Assembly: GCA_023269445.1 (NCBI GenBank)
Contig: JAHFTH010000003.1
Span: 1 to 38,343, forward strand
DNA from: Lacunisphaera sp.
GTDB taxonomy: Bacteria > Verrucomicrobiota > Verrucomicrobiia > Opitutales > Opitutaceae
Direction of reading: 5' to 3'
DNA: 38,343 nt
The position numbers were made by a program, and so were the translations under genes. Of the stretch, positions 17,269 to 27,459 are shown piece by piece (positions within the stretch are counted from its first letter, which is position 1; every line of letters starts with the position of its first letter). The notes under the pieces were generated by a model, which worked only from the letters and a program-made list of their open reading frames with translations, had not been told where the DNA came from and made no database searches.

Positions 17269-19851
17269 ATGCCCCGCCTGCCCAAGATCCTGCCCTTGCT
17301 GGCGCTGCCCGGCATGTTGCTGTCGGCCGAACCGGCCCTGACCAGCTTCAAGCGCGACGTCGCGCCGGTGCTGGAGCAGTATTGCTACAACTGCCACGGC
17401 GACGGGAAGGAAAAGGGCGGGGTGAAGCTCGACAGCTTCACCAGCGAGAGCCAGATCAAGGACCCCAAGCTCTGGCAGCGGGTGCTCAAGAACACCCGCT
17501 CACACATCATGCCTCCGTCTGATGAGGACGAATTGCCCGAAGCGGAAATCGAGAAACTCGCGCTGTGGATCAAACGCGACGCCTTCGGGCTCGACCTCGC
17601 CCGGCCCGATCCCGGCCGTATCACCGTGCGCCGCCTCAACCGCGTCGAATACCGCAACACGGTGCGCGAGCTGATGGGCGTGGAGTTCGACACGCTGAAG
17701 GAATTTCCCGCCGACGACACCGGGCACGGCTTCGACAACATCGGCGATGTGCTGACCATCTCGCCCATGCTGCTGGAGCGCTACCTCGACGCCGCGCAGA
17801 CCATCGTCTCCGGCGAAGTGCCCACCCGCGCGCTCGTGGTGGCCGAGCATCCGCTCCCGGGCCGGGAATTCGTGGCGACGCCCAGCGCCACGCCCGCCCC
17901 CGCCAAGGACCAGCCGCCCGCCGCCGCCGCGGTCTTTGCCCGCCCGGTCCCGGTTATCGCGGGCCATGCGCTGGAGCTCTCCTATTACACCCCGGTCACG
18001 GTCGAGAGCGTGCAGCACGTGGCGCATGACGGCAAATACCAGCTCGTCGTGGACCTCAGCGCGATCGAGCGTTATGCGGACGACCAGTTCGACTACAACC
18101 GCTGCCGCCTGCTGTTTCGGGTGGACGGCGAGACCTTGCTGGACCGGGAGTTCGTGCGCGAGGGCGAGACCAAGGCCTTCAAGTTCACCTATGACCGCGA
18201 CTGGAAGGCCGGCGACCACCGGCTCGCCTTTGAGGTCCAGCCGGTCAGCCCCGACCGCGAGCAGAAGCGCCTGCTCCGGATCAAAATCAACGACGTGACG
18301 GTGCGCGGCCCGTTCGACGAGAAGTATTGGGTGCAGCCGGCCGGTTACGCCAAGTATTTCCCCAAGCCCGTGCCAAAGCGCGCCGCCGCCCGCACCAAGT
18401 ATGCGCGCGAGCTGCTCACCGACTTTGCCACCCGGGCGTTCCGGCGGCCCGTGGACCAGCCCACCATCGACCGGCTCGTCGCCATGGCCGGGCGCGTCTC
18501 GGCCGCTCCCGACGGGACCTTCGAGGCGGGGATTGCGCAGGCGATGGTCGCCGTGCTGGCGTCGCCCCGCTTCATCTTCCGCGAGGAGGGCGTGCTGCCC
18601 CTCGCCGTGGGCCAGGCCCATCCGTTGGTGGACGAATACGCGCTCGCCTCGCGCCTGTCGTATTTCTTCTGGTCGTCGATGCCCGATGCGGAACTCTTCC
18701 GCCTCGCCGGGGCGGGCCATCTCCGCGCCGGACTGCCGGCCCAGATCAGCCGGATGCTGGCCGATCCGCGCTCGGCGGAGTTTGTGCGCAACTTCACCGG
18801 CCAGTGGTTGCAGGGCCGCGACATCGCCAACGTGCAGATCAATGCCTTTGCCGTCTTCTTCCGCGAGCATCCTGATCCCGCAGTGGATCAGGCGCAGGAG
18901 AGTTTTCGCCGCATCAACCGCATTGCCGAGGATAAGCGGACCCCGGAGGAGAAAGAGGAGTTCAACAAGGCGCGCACCGTCTTCTTCGCCATGTTCCGTT
19001 CACCCAAACCCGAGCTCACGGGTAGCCTCCGCGAAGCCATGCAGCAGGAGACCGAGCTGACCTTCGCCCATCTGCTGAAGGAGGACCGCAGTCTCCTCGA
19101 ACTGATTGAGAGCGACTACACCTTCCTCAACGAGGAACTGGCGAAACACTACGGTATCGAGGGCGTCACGGGGAAGGAGATGCGCAAAGTGTCGCTCGCC
19201 CCCGGCAGCCCTCGCGGCGGCGTGCTCACACAGGGCACCGTGCTGGCCGTGACCTCGAATCCCACCCGCACCTCCCCGGTCAAGCGCGGCGTTTTTATCT
19301 TGGAGGCCATCCTCGGCACGCCGCCGGCTCCACCCCCACCCAACATCCCCGCGTTGGAGGATGCCGCTTCGAAAGAAGCACTGGCCAAGATGAGCCTCCG
19401 CGAAACCCTCGCGTTGCACGCCAAGAACCCGATGTGCCGCTCCTGCCACAACCGCATGGACCCGCTCGGCCTCGCGCTCGAGAATTTCAACGCCCTGGGC
19501 CAGTGGCGCGACCGCGAGATGAACCAGCCGATCGAGAGCAGCGGCCAGCTCATCACCGGCGAGAAGTTCACCAACATCCGCGAGCTGAAACATCTCCTTG
19601 CGACCGAGCACCGGCGCGATTACTTCCATAACATCGCCGAAAAGCTGCTCACCTACGCTCTGGGTCGCGGCCTCGATTATACGGATGTCGAGACTGTGGA
19701 TCGGCTCGTGGCGCAGCTCGAGGCCGCCGACGGCCGGCCCTCCGCCCTTCTGCGGGGCATCGTCGAGTCCGTCCCGTTCCAGCAACGCCGCCTTTCCCCC
19801 GCCATCCAGACCGCCGAGCAACCTGCTCCCGCTCCCACGCCAAACGGTTAA
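17269..19851 (+). CDS. DUF1587/DUF1592/DUF1595/DUF1588/DUF1585 multidomain cytochrome-like protein
   Basis: N-terminal ..VLEQYCYNCHGDGKEKGGVKLDSF..; ..RRLNRVEYRNTVRELMGVEFD..; C-terminal ..CRSCHNRMDPLGLALENFNALGQWR..; start chosen at MPRLPKILPLL, ORF extends to 17128. Confidence 0.92.
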   Translation: MPRLPKILPLLALPGMLLSAEPALTSFKRDVAPVLEQYCYNCHGDGKEKGGVKLDSFTSESQIKDPKLWQRVLKNTRSHIMPPSDEDELPEAEIEKLALWIKRDAFGLDLARPDPGRITVRRLNRVEYRNTVRELMGVEFDTLKEFPADDTGHGFDNIGDVLTISPMLLERYLDAAQTIVSGEVPTRALVVAEHPLPGREFVATPSATPAPAKDQPPAAAAVFARPVPVIAGHALELSYYTPVTVESVQHVAHDGKYQLVVDLSAIERYADDQFDYNRCRLLFRVDGETLLDREFVREGETKAFKFTYDRDWKAGDHRLAFEVQPVSPDREQKRLLRIKINDVTVRGPFDEKYWVQPAGYAKYFPKPVPKRAAARTKYARELLTDFATRAFRRPVDQPTIDRLVAMAGRVSAAPDGTFEAGIAQAMVAVLASPRFIFREEGVLPLAVGQAHPLVDEYALASRLSYFFWSSMPDAELFRLAGAGHLRAGLPAQISRMLADPRSAEFVRNFTGQWLQGRDIANVQINAFAVFFREHPDPAVDQAQESFRRINRIAEDKRTPEEKEEFNKARTVFFAMFRSPKPELTGSLREAMQQETELTFAHLLKEDRSLLELIESDYTFLNEELAKHYGIEGVTGKEMRKVSLAPGSPRGGVLTQGTVLAVTSNPTRTSPVKRGVFILEAILGTPPAPPPPNIPALEDAASKEALAKMSLRETLALHAKNPMCRSCHNRMDPLGLALENFNALGQWRDREMNQPIESSGQLITGEKFTNIRELKHLLATEHRRDYFHNIAEKLLTYALGRGLDYTDVETVDRLVAQLEAADGRPSALLRGIVESVPFQQRRLSPAIQTAEQPAPAPTPNG

Positions 19852-19896
19852 CCTGATTTGTCCAATGCCTGATGCTTCAACGGAGAATCCATCTTT

Positions 19897-19974
19897 GTGG
19901 GCGGGGTGCCCTCACCCCGCGAGGCATGCGCTGTGCGAAACCTGAAACCAGCGGGGTGAGGGCACCCCGCCCAC
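19897..19974. repeat. REP-like inverted pair GTGGGCGGGGTGCCCTCACCCCGC / GCGGGGTGAGGGCACCCCGCCCAC
   Basis: Perfect 24-bp inverted arms at 19897..19920 and 19951..19974, 30-bp spacer. Confidence 0.95.
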
Positions 19975-20021
19975 ACTAGACCGAAAGGCGAAGCATTAAT
20001 CCTCTAACTACCGCCACCCCG

Positions 20022-21413
20022 ATGAACTCTCCCCAAGATTCCGCCATCGAGAAACATTTCGCTCGCATGAATCGGCGCCACTTCCTCAAGGGCCTCGGCG
20101 CCTGCCTCGCGCTGCCGGCGTTCAATTCGCTCATGCCCGCCCGGCTCATGGCCGCGGCCACCGCCGCCAAGTTCGCCACCACGGCGACCGGCGCGCCGTT
20201 GCGCACCGCCTTCATCTTCTTTCCCAACGGCGCGATTCCCGCCCGCTGGTGGCCGACGGGGGGCCAGACCGACTTCGCGCTCCACGACACCCTCGCGCCG
20301 CTTGAGGGCATGCGGAAGCACGTGCAGGTGCTCGGCGGGCTGGCCCAGTCCAACGCCAACCCCGGCAACGACGGCGGCGGCGACCACGCGCGCGGCAACA
20401 GCGTGTTCCTCACCGGGGTCCGCATCAACAAGAGCGCCACCGACGTGCGCGCCGGCATCTCCATCGACCAGACCATCGCCAATCAGGTCGGCCACCTCAC
20501 CCGTTTCCCCTCGCTGGAACTCTCCTGCGATTCCGGCCGCAAGTCCTCCGACTGCGACTCGGGCTACTCCTGCGCCTACCAATACAACATCTCCTGGCAG
20601 TCGGCCACCACGCCGATGACGCCGGAGAACAACCCGCGCCTCGTCTTCGAGCGCCTGTTCGGCGGCGGAGAGCACGGCACGCGCTCCGCCAACGCCCAGC
20701 GCCGCATGCAGGAGCGCCGCTCCGTCCTCGACTCGGTCGTGTCTGACGCCCGCGCCATGCAGCGCCGCCTCGATTTCTCCGACCGCGAGAAGCTCGACCA
20801 ATACCTCACCGGGGTCCGCAACATCGAGACCCGCATCCAGAAGGCCGAGCAGTTCGGCCCCAACGTCGATCCCGGTCAGGCCACGCCCGCCGGCATCCCC
20901 GCCACCCACGCGGAATACGTCGAGCTCATGTATGATATGATGCTCATCGCCTTCAAGACCGACTCCACCCGCGTCGCCACCTTCGTCCTCGGCCACGACG
21001 GCGACAACCGTTCCTTCAGCGAGATCGGCATCACCGAGGGGCACCACGACCTTTCGCACCACCAGAACAACCCGGAACGGGTGGACAAGATCGCGCAGAT
21101 CGACCGTTGGTATGTCGAGCAGTTCAACAAATTCCTCGTCAAGATGGACCACACGATGGACGTGGATGGCCATTCCCTGCTGCACAACTCGCGCATCCTC
21201 TACGGCAGCGGCAACGCCGATGGCAACCGCCACACGCACGAGAACCTGCCGCTCCTCCTCGCCGGTGGCGGCGGTGGCGCGCTCAACGGCGGGCGCTTCA
21301 TCGACCACGGCAACCAGCCGCTCTCCAATCTCTTTCTCAGTCTCGCCGATCAGGCCGGCGTCACCGGTCTCGAGCGCTTCGGCGACTCGACCGCGCGGTT
21401 GGCGAACGTGTAA
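20022..21413 (+). CDS. DUF1552 family protein, Tat-type signal
   Basis: MNRRHFLKGLGACLALPAFNSL; ..AFIFFPNGAIPARWWPTGG.., ..LSYDSG-like ELSCDSGRKSSDCDSGYSCAYQYNISW..; partner of the upstream DUF1592 gene. Confidence 0.92.
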   Translation: MNSPQDSAIEKHFARMNRRHFLKGLGACLALPAFNSLMPARLMAAATAAKFATTATGAPLRTAFIFFPNGAIPARWWPTGGQTDFALHDTLAPLEGMRKHVQVLGGLAQSNANPGNDGGGDHARGNSVFLTGVRINKSATDVRAGISIDQTIANQVGHLTRFPSLELSCDSGRKSSDCDSGYSCAYQYNISWQSATTPMTPENNPRLVFERLFGGGEHGTRSANAQRRMQERRSVLDSVVSDARAMQRRLDFSDREKLDQYLTGVRNIETRIQKAEQFGPNVDPGQATPAGIPATHAEYVELMYDMMLIAFKTDSTRVATFVLGHDGDNRSFSEIGITEGHHDLSHHQNNPERVDKIAQIDRWYVEQFNKFLVKMDHTMDVDGHSLLHNSRILYGSGNADGNRHTHENLPLLLAGGGGGALNGGRFIDHGNQPLSNLFLSLADQAGVTGLERFGDSTARLANV

Positions 21414-21416
21414 TTC

Positions 21417-21479
21417 TTGTAGGAGCGGCTTTATGCCGCGATTCTATCGATCCATCGCGGCATAAAGCCGCTCCTACAA
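21417..21479. repeat. REP-like inverted pair TTGTAGGAGCGGCTTTATGCCGCGAT
   Basis: Perfect 26-bp arms at 21417..21442 and 21454..21479, 11-bp loop. Confidence 0.95.
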
Positions 21480-21498
21480 ATACGGAACAAGGGGAGAC

Positions 21499-21522
21499 GC
21501 GGGGTGAGGGCACCCCGCCTCC
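21499..21522 (-). repeat. Single REP unit GGAG-GCGGGGTG-CCCT-CACCCCGC (reverse)
   Basis: Identical to the copy at 32402..32425 flanking the RAYT gene. Confidence 0.92.
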
Positions 21523-21528
21523 AAAAAA

Positions 21529-21957
21529 CTACTCCTTCTTCTCGCCGGTCGTGGCGACGACGTCCTTGAGCCACGCCAGCAGGACGGCCTTATCGCCGTG
21601 CTTGTCGTAATCGGCCTTCAGCGCGGTGAGCCGTTCCTGCATCTTTGGATCGCCGCGCAGCCGGCGGCCGAGCTTCGGCTTGTGCGGCATCGTGTCCTCG
21701 AGGACGTATTGTTTGAGCCGGCCGACCTCGGGCAGGGTGGAGCGGATCGCCTCGTCGGTGCTCAGGTCGAGATCGTCGCGGATCTCTTGCTGGCCGTCGA
21801 TCACCTCGCCGTGGCACATGACGCAGCTCTGGTCGAAAATCTTCCGGATCTCGGGCTTGAGCGGCAGGAGTTTTTCCAGCGCCGGCTCGGCGGCGAAGGT
21901 GCCGGCGACAGGCAGGCAGAGGAGCAGGAGGGCGGACAGCGGGCGACGCAGGATCAT
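21529..21957 (-). CDS. Exported single-heme c-type cytochrome-like protein
   Basis: Signal peptide MILRRPLSALLLLCLPVAGTFA; ..FDQSCVMCHGEVIDG.. (CxxCH). Confidence 0.8.
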   Translation of the reverse strand: MILRRPLSALLLLCLPVAGTFAAEPALEKLLPLKPEIRKIFDQSCVMCHGEVIDGQQEIRDDLDLSTDEAIRSTLPEVGRLKQYVLEDTMPHKPKLGRRLRGDPKMQERLTALKADYDKHGDKAVLLAWLKDVVATTGEKKE

Positions 21958-22871
21958 GGGGAGGCTTTTTCGGATTCGAGGAGCGGGATGATTCTTTGGA
22001 TGGCCTTCGCGGAAAGCGGTCCGGTCTGGTTAAGCAGGAGCAGATAATCGGCCAGCAGCTCTTTTTCGGGCGCGGTCAGCTGGTCGCGGTAGCCGGGCAT
22101 CGGGATGGCCTGGCCGTCGAGATACTTTTTCGCGATGCCGCCGAGCAGACCCGACTCGACCGCCGCGCCGCGCCCATGGTCGATCCAGTGGAGGATCTCG
22201 GTGCGATCGCCGTTGGCCGTGAGCTTGCGGAAATCCTGGCCGAAGAATCCGGGGATGTAGCCCTTGAACGAGGCCGGGTTGGCCACGCCGCCCTGGCCGA
22301 GCTCGCCGTGGCACTGGTAGCAGCCGTATTTGCGGGAGAGGCGGTCGCCTTGCACGAGCAAGCGGTCACCCATCGGTGACTGATGGGTTTCTTCAATTGG
22401 CTTGGCGCTGGATCCGACGCCTTGGCTGGATTTCAGCCCCTCGGCGAGGACCCACGCCGCAATGGCGTCGATCTCGTCGGACTTGAGCCGGTCCTTGTAG
22501 GCCGGCATTTTGATGAAGAGTCGTTTGTGCTTCTCCACTTCGTCGGCGGTGACGCCGTTGGTGATCCACTCCACCAGCTCGTCCACTTTGGTGATGTCTC
22601 CTTCCCAGAGGCTGGGATTGTTCTTCGCGGCCCATTGATCCTCTCTCCGCCGGAGATTGAAACGCTTTTCGCCGTCGCCCCGGCCGTGACAGGCGAAACA
22701 GCCCGCCGACTCCGCGAGCTTCGCGCCGCGACCGACCGGCGCCAACTCGGGCTGCTTCTCGATCTGCAGGAGAATCGTTCCGCCCAGACCGAGCACCAGC
22801 AACAGCACCAAAATAATTGGCAAAATCCTGCCCGCGTTCTTCGGAGCGGCGGTCAGCGGAGGTTTTTCCAT
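21954..22871 (-). CDS. Di-heme c-type cytochrome, membrane anchored
   Basis: MEKPPLTAAPKNAGRILPIILVLLLVLGLGG..; two motifs ..GCFACHG.. and ..GCYQCHG..; the listed ORF to 24005 is an artefactual read-through. Confidence 0.87.
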   Translation of the reverse strand: MEKPPLTAAPKNAGRILPIILVLLLVLGLGGTILLQIEKQPELAPVGRGAKLAESAGCFACHGRGDGEKRFNLRRREDQWAAKNNPSLWEGDITKVDELVEWITNGVTADEVEKHKRLFIKMPAYKDRLKSDEIDAIAAWVLAEGLKSSQGVGSSAKPIEETHQSPMGDRLLVQGDRLSRKYGCYQCHGELGQGGVANPASFKGYIPGFFGQDFRKLTANGDRTEILHWIDHGRGAAVESGLLGGIAKKYLDGQAIPMPGYRDQLTAPEKELLADYLLLLNQTGPLSAKAIQRIIPLLESEKASP

Positions 22872-22894
22872 TGCGGAAAATAGCTGCGGGTCGT

Positions 22895-23791
22895 TCAGAC
22901 CCCGGCCAGCGCCGGCTTCACGTTCAGGTGCCCTTCGCCGGTGTATTTCGAGGACTGCTCGTCGGCGTGGTAGCTGGAGCGGACGAGCGGGCCCGACTCG
23001 ATGACGCCGATGCCGAGGTCGAGGCCGAACTGCTTCCAGTGCTTGAACTCCTCGGGCGTCACCCAGCGGTCGACCGGCCAGTGCTGGGCGGTGGGCTGGA
23101 GATACTGGCCGAGCGTGAGGATGTCGGTCTTGTCGGCGGCGATGTCGCGGAGGGTCTGCTCGATCTCGCCCTTCGTCTCGCCGAGGCCGAGCATGATGCC
23201 GGTCTTGGTGGTGAAGCCGCGGGACTTGGCGTGCTGGAGCACGGAGCGGGAGCGGTCGTAGCGGGCCTGCACGCGCACGGGGCGCTGGAGGCGCTCCACC
23301 GTCTCGAGGTTGTGGTTGAAGATGTCGGGCTTGGCGTCGAGCACGAGATCCACCTGGTCGAGCTTGCCGACAAAGTCCGGCACGAGCACCTCGATGGCGC
23401 ACTGGGGGTTTTTGTAGCGGACGGCGCGGATGGTCGCGGCCCAGACGCTGGCGCCGCCGTCCTTCAGGTCGTCGCGGGCGACGGAGGTGATGACGCAGTG
23501 GCGCAGGCCCATCTTGGCGACGCCGTCGGCCACGCGGGCGGGTTCGCCGAGGTCGTGTTCGGTGGGGCGGCCGTTCTGGATCGCGCAGAAATTGCAGGAG
23601 CGGGTGCAGATGTTGCCGAGGATCATCACCGTGGCCGTGCCGCGCGACCAGCACTCGCCGATATTCGGGCATTGGGCGCTCTGGCAGACCGTGTGCAGCT
23701 TGTTCTCCTCCACCAGGCCGAGGGTGGCTTTGTAGGCGGGGCCGGAGGGCAGCTTGGCACGGAGCCAGTCGGGTTTGCGGGAGGCGGACAT
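22895..23791 (-). CDS. lipA: Lipoyl synthase
   Basis: ..CQSAQCPNIGECWSRGTATVMILGNICTRSCNFCAIQNGRP.. (both Fe-S cysteine sets). Confidence 0.96.
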   Translation of the reverse strand: MSASRKPDWLRAKLPSGPAYKATLGLVEENKLHTVCQSAQCPNIGECWSRGTATVMILGNICTRSCNFCAIQNGRPTEHDLGEPARVADGVAKMGLRHCVITSVARDDLKDGGASVWAATIRAVRYKNPQCAIEVLVPDFVGKLDQVDLVLDAKPDIFNHNLETVERLQRPVRVQARYDRSRSVLQHAKSRGFTTKTGIMLGLGETKGEIEQTLRDIAADKTDILTLGQYLQPTAQHWPVDRWVTPEEFKHWKQFGLDLGIGVIESGPLVRSSYHADEQSSKYTGEGHLNVKPALAGV

Positions 23792-23904
23792 CTCGGGTTC
23801 CGAATGGATACGAAAACAACCCAAGCACAAGTGGGTTTTCGACGCCCGGGCGGCCCACTTTCCCGTTGCCCCGGCGGAGCCCACCGCCAAGCCTGCGCCA
23901 TTCC

Positions 23905-25401
23905 ATGAGCGACATTCCCCAGGACATCACCCACGACCAGTATGCCGTGCGGCTCAAGAAGCTGCAGGATATGCGCGCCGCGGGCACGGACCCCTTCCGG
24001 GCCAACTGCGACCAGACGCATTTTTCCGCCGAGGCGCTGAAAGCTTATGTGGACGGGCAGGACAACACCGTGGCCGTGAAAGTCGCCGGCCGGCTCGTGG
24101 TCATTCGCGACATGGGCAAGAGCCAGTTCGTCAAGATTCTCGACCAGCAGGGCCAGCTCCAGCTTTACGTGAAGAAGGACGTCGTCGGCGACGACGCCTA
24201 TGCGGCCTTCAAGAAACTCGACCTCGGCGACATCATCGGGGCCACCGGCACGCTTTTCAAATCCAAGAGCGGCGAGGTCACCGTGCGCGTTGAAAAATAC
24301 GCGCTCGTCTCCAAGGCCCTGCGGCCGCTCCCCGAGAAGTGGCACGGCCTGACCGATCCCGAAACTGTTTATCGCCAGCGCTACCTCGACCTCATCGTCA
24401 ACCCCGAGTCCCGCGCGCGCTTGATGCTGCGCAGCCGGATCGTCGCCAGCATCCGCGCGACGCTGGCCGGCCGGAAGTTCCTCGAGGTTGAGACGCCCGT
24501 GCTCGAGGGTGTGGCCGGCGGCGCCGCCGCGCGGCCCTTCGTCACGCACCACAACGCGCTCGGCGCCGATTTCTATTTGCGCATCGCCCTCGAGTTGCGG
24601 CTCAAGCGCCTGCTCGTCGGCGGCTACGACCGCGTGTTTGAGATCGGCCGCATTTTCCGCAACGAGGGCGTCTCGCGGAAGCACAACCCCGAGTTCACCA
24701 TGCTCGAGGTTTATCAGGCTTACTCGGATTTCCGCGGCATGATGACGCTGATCAAATCCATCTTCGGCGACCTCTGCCGCGATGTCATTGGCGCGACCGA
24801 GATCAAGCACGCCGCCAGCGGGCAGCTGATCAACTTTGCCGGCGACTGGCGCGAGGCGCGCTACTTCGACCTCATTGACGAAGCGGTCGGCTTCAAGCTC
24901 AGCGCGCTGCGCAGCTCACCCGATTACCGCGCCAAGGCGACCGAGGCCGCGGCGAAGCTCGGCTTGGAAATCCACCCCGGCTGGCAGACGCACGAGGTCG
25001 TGAACGAGATCTTCGGCAAGAAGATCGAGCCCACGCTCATCCAGCCGACCTTCGTCACCCACCTGCCCAAGGAACTGTGCCCGCTGGCCAAGCTCAACGC
25101 CGAGGACCCCGGCCTGATCGATGTCTTCGAACTCATCATCGGCGGCATGGAGGTGGCCCCGGCCTACTCCGAGCAGAACGATCCTTTCGTGCAGCGCATG
25201 ATGTTCGAGACGCAGGCGGGCGAGGACCAGCAGAAGATGGACACCGACTTCCTGCTCGCGCTCGAGCACGGCATGCCGCCCGCCGGCGGCATGGGCGTCG
25301 GCATCGACCGGCTCTGCATTTTGCTCACCGGCGCCGAGAGCATCCGCGACGTGATCCTGTTTCCGTCGCTGCGGCCGAGCGGCGCTACGCCGCAGGTTTA
25401 A
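23905..25401 (+). CDS. lysS: Lysine--tRNA ligase, class II
   Basis: ..MRAAGTDPF.., ..[77 protein letters not shown].., ..[27 protein letters not shown].. Confidence 0.97.
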   Translation: MSDIPQDITHDQYAVRLKKLQDMRAAGTDPFRANCDQTHFSAEALKAYVDGQDNTVAVKVAGRLVVIRDMGKSQFVKILDQQGQLQLYVKKDVVGDDAYAAFKKLDLGDIIGATGTLFKSKSGEVTVRVEKYALVSKALRPLPEKWHGLTDPETVYRQRYLDLIVNPESRARLMLRSRIVASIRATLAGRKFLEVETPVLEGVAGGAAARPFVTHHNALGADFYLRIALELRLKRLLVGGYDRVFEIGRIFRNEGVSRKHNPEFTMLEVYQAYSDFRGMMTLIKSIFGDLCRDVIGATEIKHAASGQLINFAGDWREARYFDLIDEAVGFKLSALRSSPDYRAKATEAAAKLGLEIHPGWQTHEVVNEIFGKKIEPTLIQPTFVTHLPKELCPLAKLNAEDPGLIDVFELIIGGMEVAPAYSEQNDPFVQRMMFETQAGEDQQKMDTDFLLALEHGMPPAGGMGVGIDRLCILLTGAESIRDVILFPSLRPSGATPQV

Positions 25402-25474
25402 GGTTTAAGTTGTAGAGCTGTAAGCGCAGCACAGGGCTCGACCTTACACCTTAAAACTTACATCTTAAAACTGA
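25397..25474. repeat. AT-rich imperfect inverted repeat (AGGTTTAAGGTTTAAGTTGTAGAGCTGTAAG / CCTTACACCTTAAAACTTACATCTTAAAACT)
   Basis: Two arms roughly 75% complementary by eye, between lysS and the permease gene. Confidence 0.65.
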
Positions 25475-25477
25475 TCC

Positions 25478-26707
25478 ATGCCCTGGCCAATCTACCTCGC
25501 CCTCAAGCAGCTTTTCCCGTCGGGGCGGCGGTTGCCGTTTTTCACGCTGATCTCGGTGCTGGGCGTCGGGCTCGGTGTGGCGCTGATGCTGGTCTCGACG
25601 AGCGTCATGGGCGGCTTCGGCCACCAGGTCAAAACGATGATCATCGACACGCAGGGCGAGGTGCAGATTCGCGGCCGGACTGCACTCAAGGCGACCGAGG
25701 CGCTGGAGAAAATTATCGCGAGTGTGCGGGAGGTCGCCGCCTTCGGGCCTTATGCCCAGGGTGTGGTCATGCTGGAGTTCGAACACCGGCCGGCTTTCCC
25801 GGGGGTGCAGGGCTTCGACATCGCGCGGATCAAGCAGGTCATCCCGCTCGAGCACTACATCACCGAGGGCTCGCTGGACGACCTCGACGACGACTCGGTG
25901 ATCCTCAGTTCCCAGCTGGCCTACGGGCTCGGCGCGCACGTCGGGGACAAGGTCAGCGTTTACTCGCCGCTCATGCTCGAGCGGATGAAGGCCAATGAGG
26001 TGCTGCTGCCGCGCGAGGTGCGGGTGGCGGGGATTTTCCGCATCGGCCACCAGCAACTCGACAGCTCGACGGTCATCTGCTCGCTGCGTCTCATGCAGGA
26101 TCTCTACGGCATGGACCGGCTCGTGCACGGCTACAACGTGCGCTTGAAGCCCGGTGCCGATCCCGACCATGCCGCCGCCGCGCTCAACGCCGTGCTCCCG
26201 GCCGGCGCAGGCGCGTTGACGTGGTTCGAGGCCAACGCCGATTTCCAGGCCGTGCTCAGCTTCGAGCGCAACATGATCTTCTTCCTGCTGACGTTCATCA
26301 TCGTCGTGGCGGCGTTCTCCATCACCAGCTCGCTGCTCGTGACGGTCGTGCGCAAGACGCGCGAGGTCGGCCTGCTCGGCGCCATGGGCGGCCGGGCGCG
26401 GGATGTCGCCGCGTGTTTCTGCGTGCAGGGCCTGTTCATCGGGCTCGCGGGCACGGCCGTGGGACTCGTGCTGGGCTTCGCCCTGTTGCATTACCGCAAC
26501 GCGCTGGTGGCGCTCATCGCGAAGTTCACGATGGGACAGGAGACGTTCGTGAAGTTCTATCAGTTTAGCAGCCTGCCGGCGCACACCGAGACGAAGGATG
26601 TCGTCATGATCATTGTGTTCTCCGTCATCGCCTCGACGCTGGCCGGGCTGATCCCTGCCTGGCGTGCGGCGAAACTCAAACCCGTGGAGGCGCTCCGCAG
26701 TGAGTGA
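25478..26707 (+). CDS. LolC/LolE-type lipoprotein-releasing ABC permease
   Basis: ..LTLISVLGVGLGVALMLVSTSVMGGFG.., ..IIVVAAFSITSSLLVTVVRKTREVGLLGAMGGRARDVAACFCVQGLFIGLAG.. Confidence 0.9.
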   Translation: MPWPIYLALKQLFPSGRRLPFFTLISVLGVGLGVALMLVSTSVMGGFGHQVKTMIIDTQGEVQIRGRTALKATEALEKIIASVREVAAFGPYAQGVVMLEFEHRPAFPGVQGFDIARIKQVIPLEHYITEGSLDDLDDDSVILSSQLAYGLGAHVGDKVSVYSPLMLERMKANEVLLPREVRVAGIFRIGHQQLDSSTVICSLRLMQDLYGMDRLVHGYNVRLKPGADPDHAAAALNAVLPAGAGALTWFEANADFQAVLSFERNMIFFLLTFIIVVAAFSITSSLLVTVVRKTREVGLLGAMGGRARDVAACFCVQGLFIGLAGTAVGLVLGFALLHYRNALVALIAKFTMGQETFVKFYQFSSLPAHTETKDVVMIIVFSVIASTLAGLIPAWRAAKLKPVEALRSE

Positions 26708-26714
26708 CCATTCC

Positions 26715-26764
26715 TGTAGGTCGGGCTTTACGCCCGACATGTCGGGGATAAACCCCGACCTACA
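26715..26764. repeat. REP-like inverted pair TGTAGGTCGGGCTTTACGCCCGACATGTCGGGGATAAACCCCGACCTACA
   Basis: Two hairpins with feet GTAG, stems GTCGGGC and GTCGGGG, loops TTTAC and TTTAT. Confidence 0.93.
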
Positions 26765-26778
26765 AAACGGAGGTGCCC

Positions 26779-27459
26779 ATGTCTGACGTCGTCCTCAAAG
26801 CCATTGCTCTGAGCAAGACCTACCCGAGCGGCGACAAAACCCTCGGCGTTCTGGCCGGCGTGGACTTCGCCGTCGCGGCGGGCGAGAGCGTCTCCATTCG
26901 TGGCGAATCCGGTTCGGGCAAGAGCACGCTGCTTAACCTCCTCGCCGGACTCGACCGCCCCGATGCGGGCGAGCTTTTCTGGGGCGGCGAGGCCGCGCAT
27001 AAGCTCAGCCTTGGCGAACTCACGGCCCGGCGCGGGCGTTTCCTTGGCATGGTGTTCCAAGCCTACTACCTCATTCCCGAGATTGATGCCTTGGCCAACG
27101 TCCTCATGGGCGCGCGCATGGTCGGCGGGGTTGGGCCGGTGGAGTGCGACCGCTCCGCCGCCCTGCTCAAGCGCGTCGGACTCGCCGAGCGCGGTCACCA
27201 CCTGCCGGCGCAATTGTCCGGCGGCGAGCGCCAGCGCGTCGCCGTCGCCCGGGCCCTGATGAACCGCCCCAAGGTCATTCTCGCCGACGAGCCGACCGGC
27301 AACCTCGACGAGCGCACGGGCGACGAGGTCATCGCGCTGCTGCTCGAGGTCTGCGCCGAGCAGCAGACCGCCCTCGTGCTCGTGACGCACAACGTCGCGC
27401 ACGCCAAAAAAACGAATCGCCAACTTGACCTGAAAAACGGACAACTGGGGCATGGCTAA
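26779..27459 (+). CDS. LolD-type ABC transporter ATP-binding protein
   Basis: Walker [10 protein letters not shown], signature [15 protein letters not shown], Walker [13 protein letters not shown]; next to the LolC/E permease. Confidence 0.92.
   Translation: MSDVVLKAIALSKTYPSGDKTLGVLAGVDFAVAAGESVSIRGESGSGKSTLLNLLAGLDRPDAGELFWGGEAAHKLSLGELTARRGRFLGMVFQAYYLIPEIDALANVLMGARMVGGVGPVECDRSAALLKRVGLAERGHHLPAQLSGGERQRVAVARALMNRPKVILADEPTGNLDERTGDEVIALLLEVCAEQQTALVLVTHNVAHAKKTNRQLDLKNGQLGHG

Noticed and set aside
17500-18870. 456-aa minus-strand ORF opposite the DUF1592 gene, and similar long ORFs at 20004..21308 and 25451..26740
   Set aside because: No recognisable domain; opposite strand of convincing genes
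22872-24005. N-terminal extension of ORF 21954..24005
   Set aside because: Runs through lipA in another frame; the cytochrome starts at 22871 with a TM anchor
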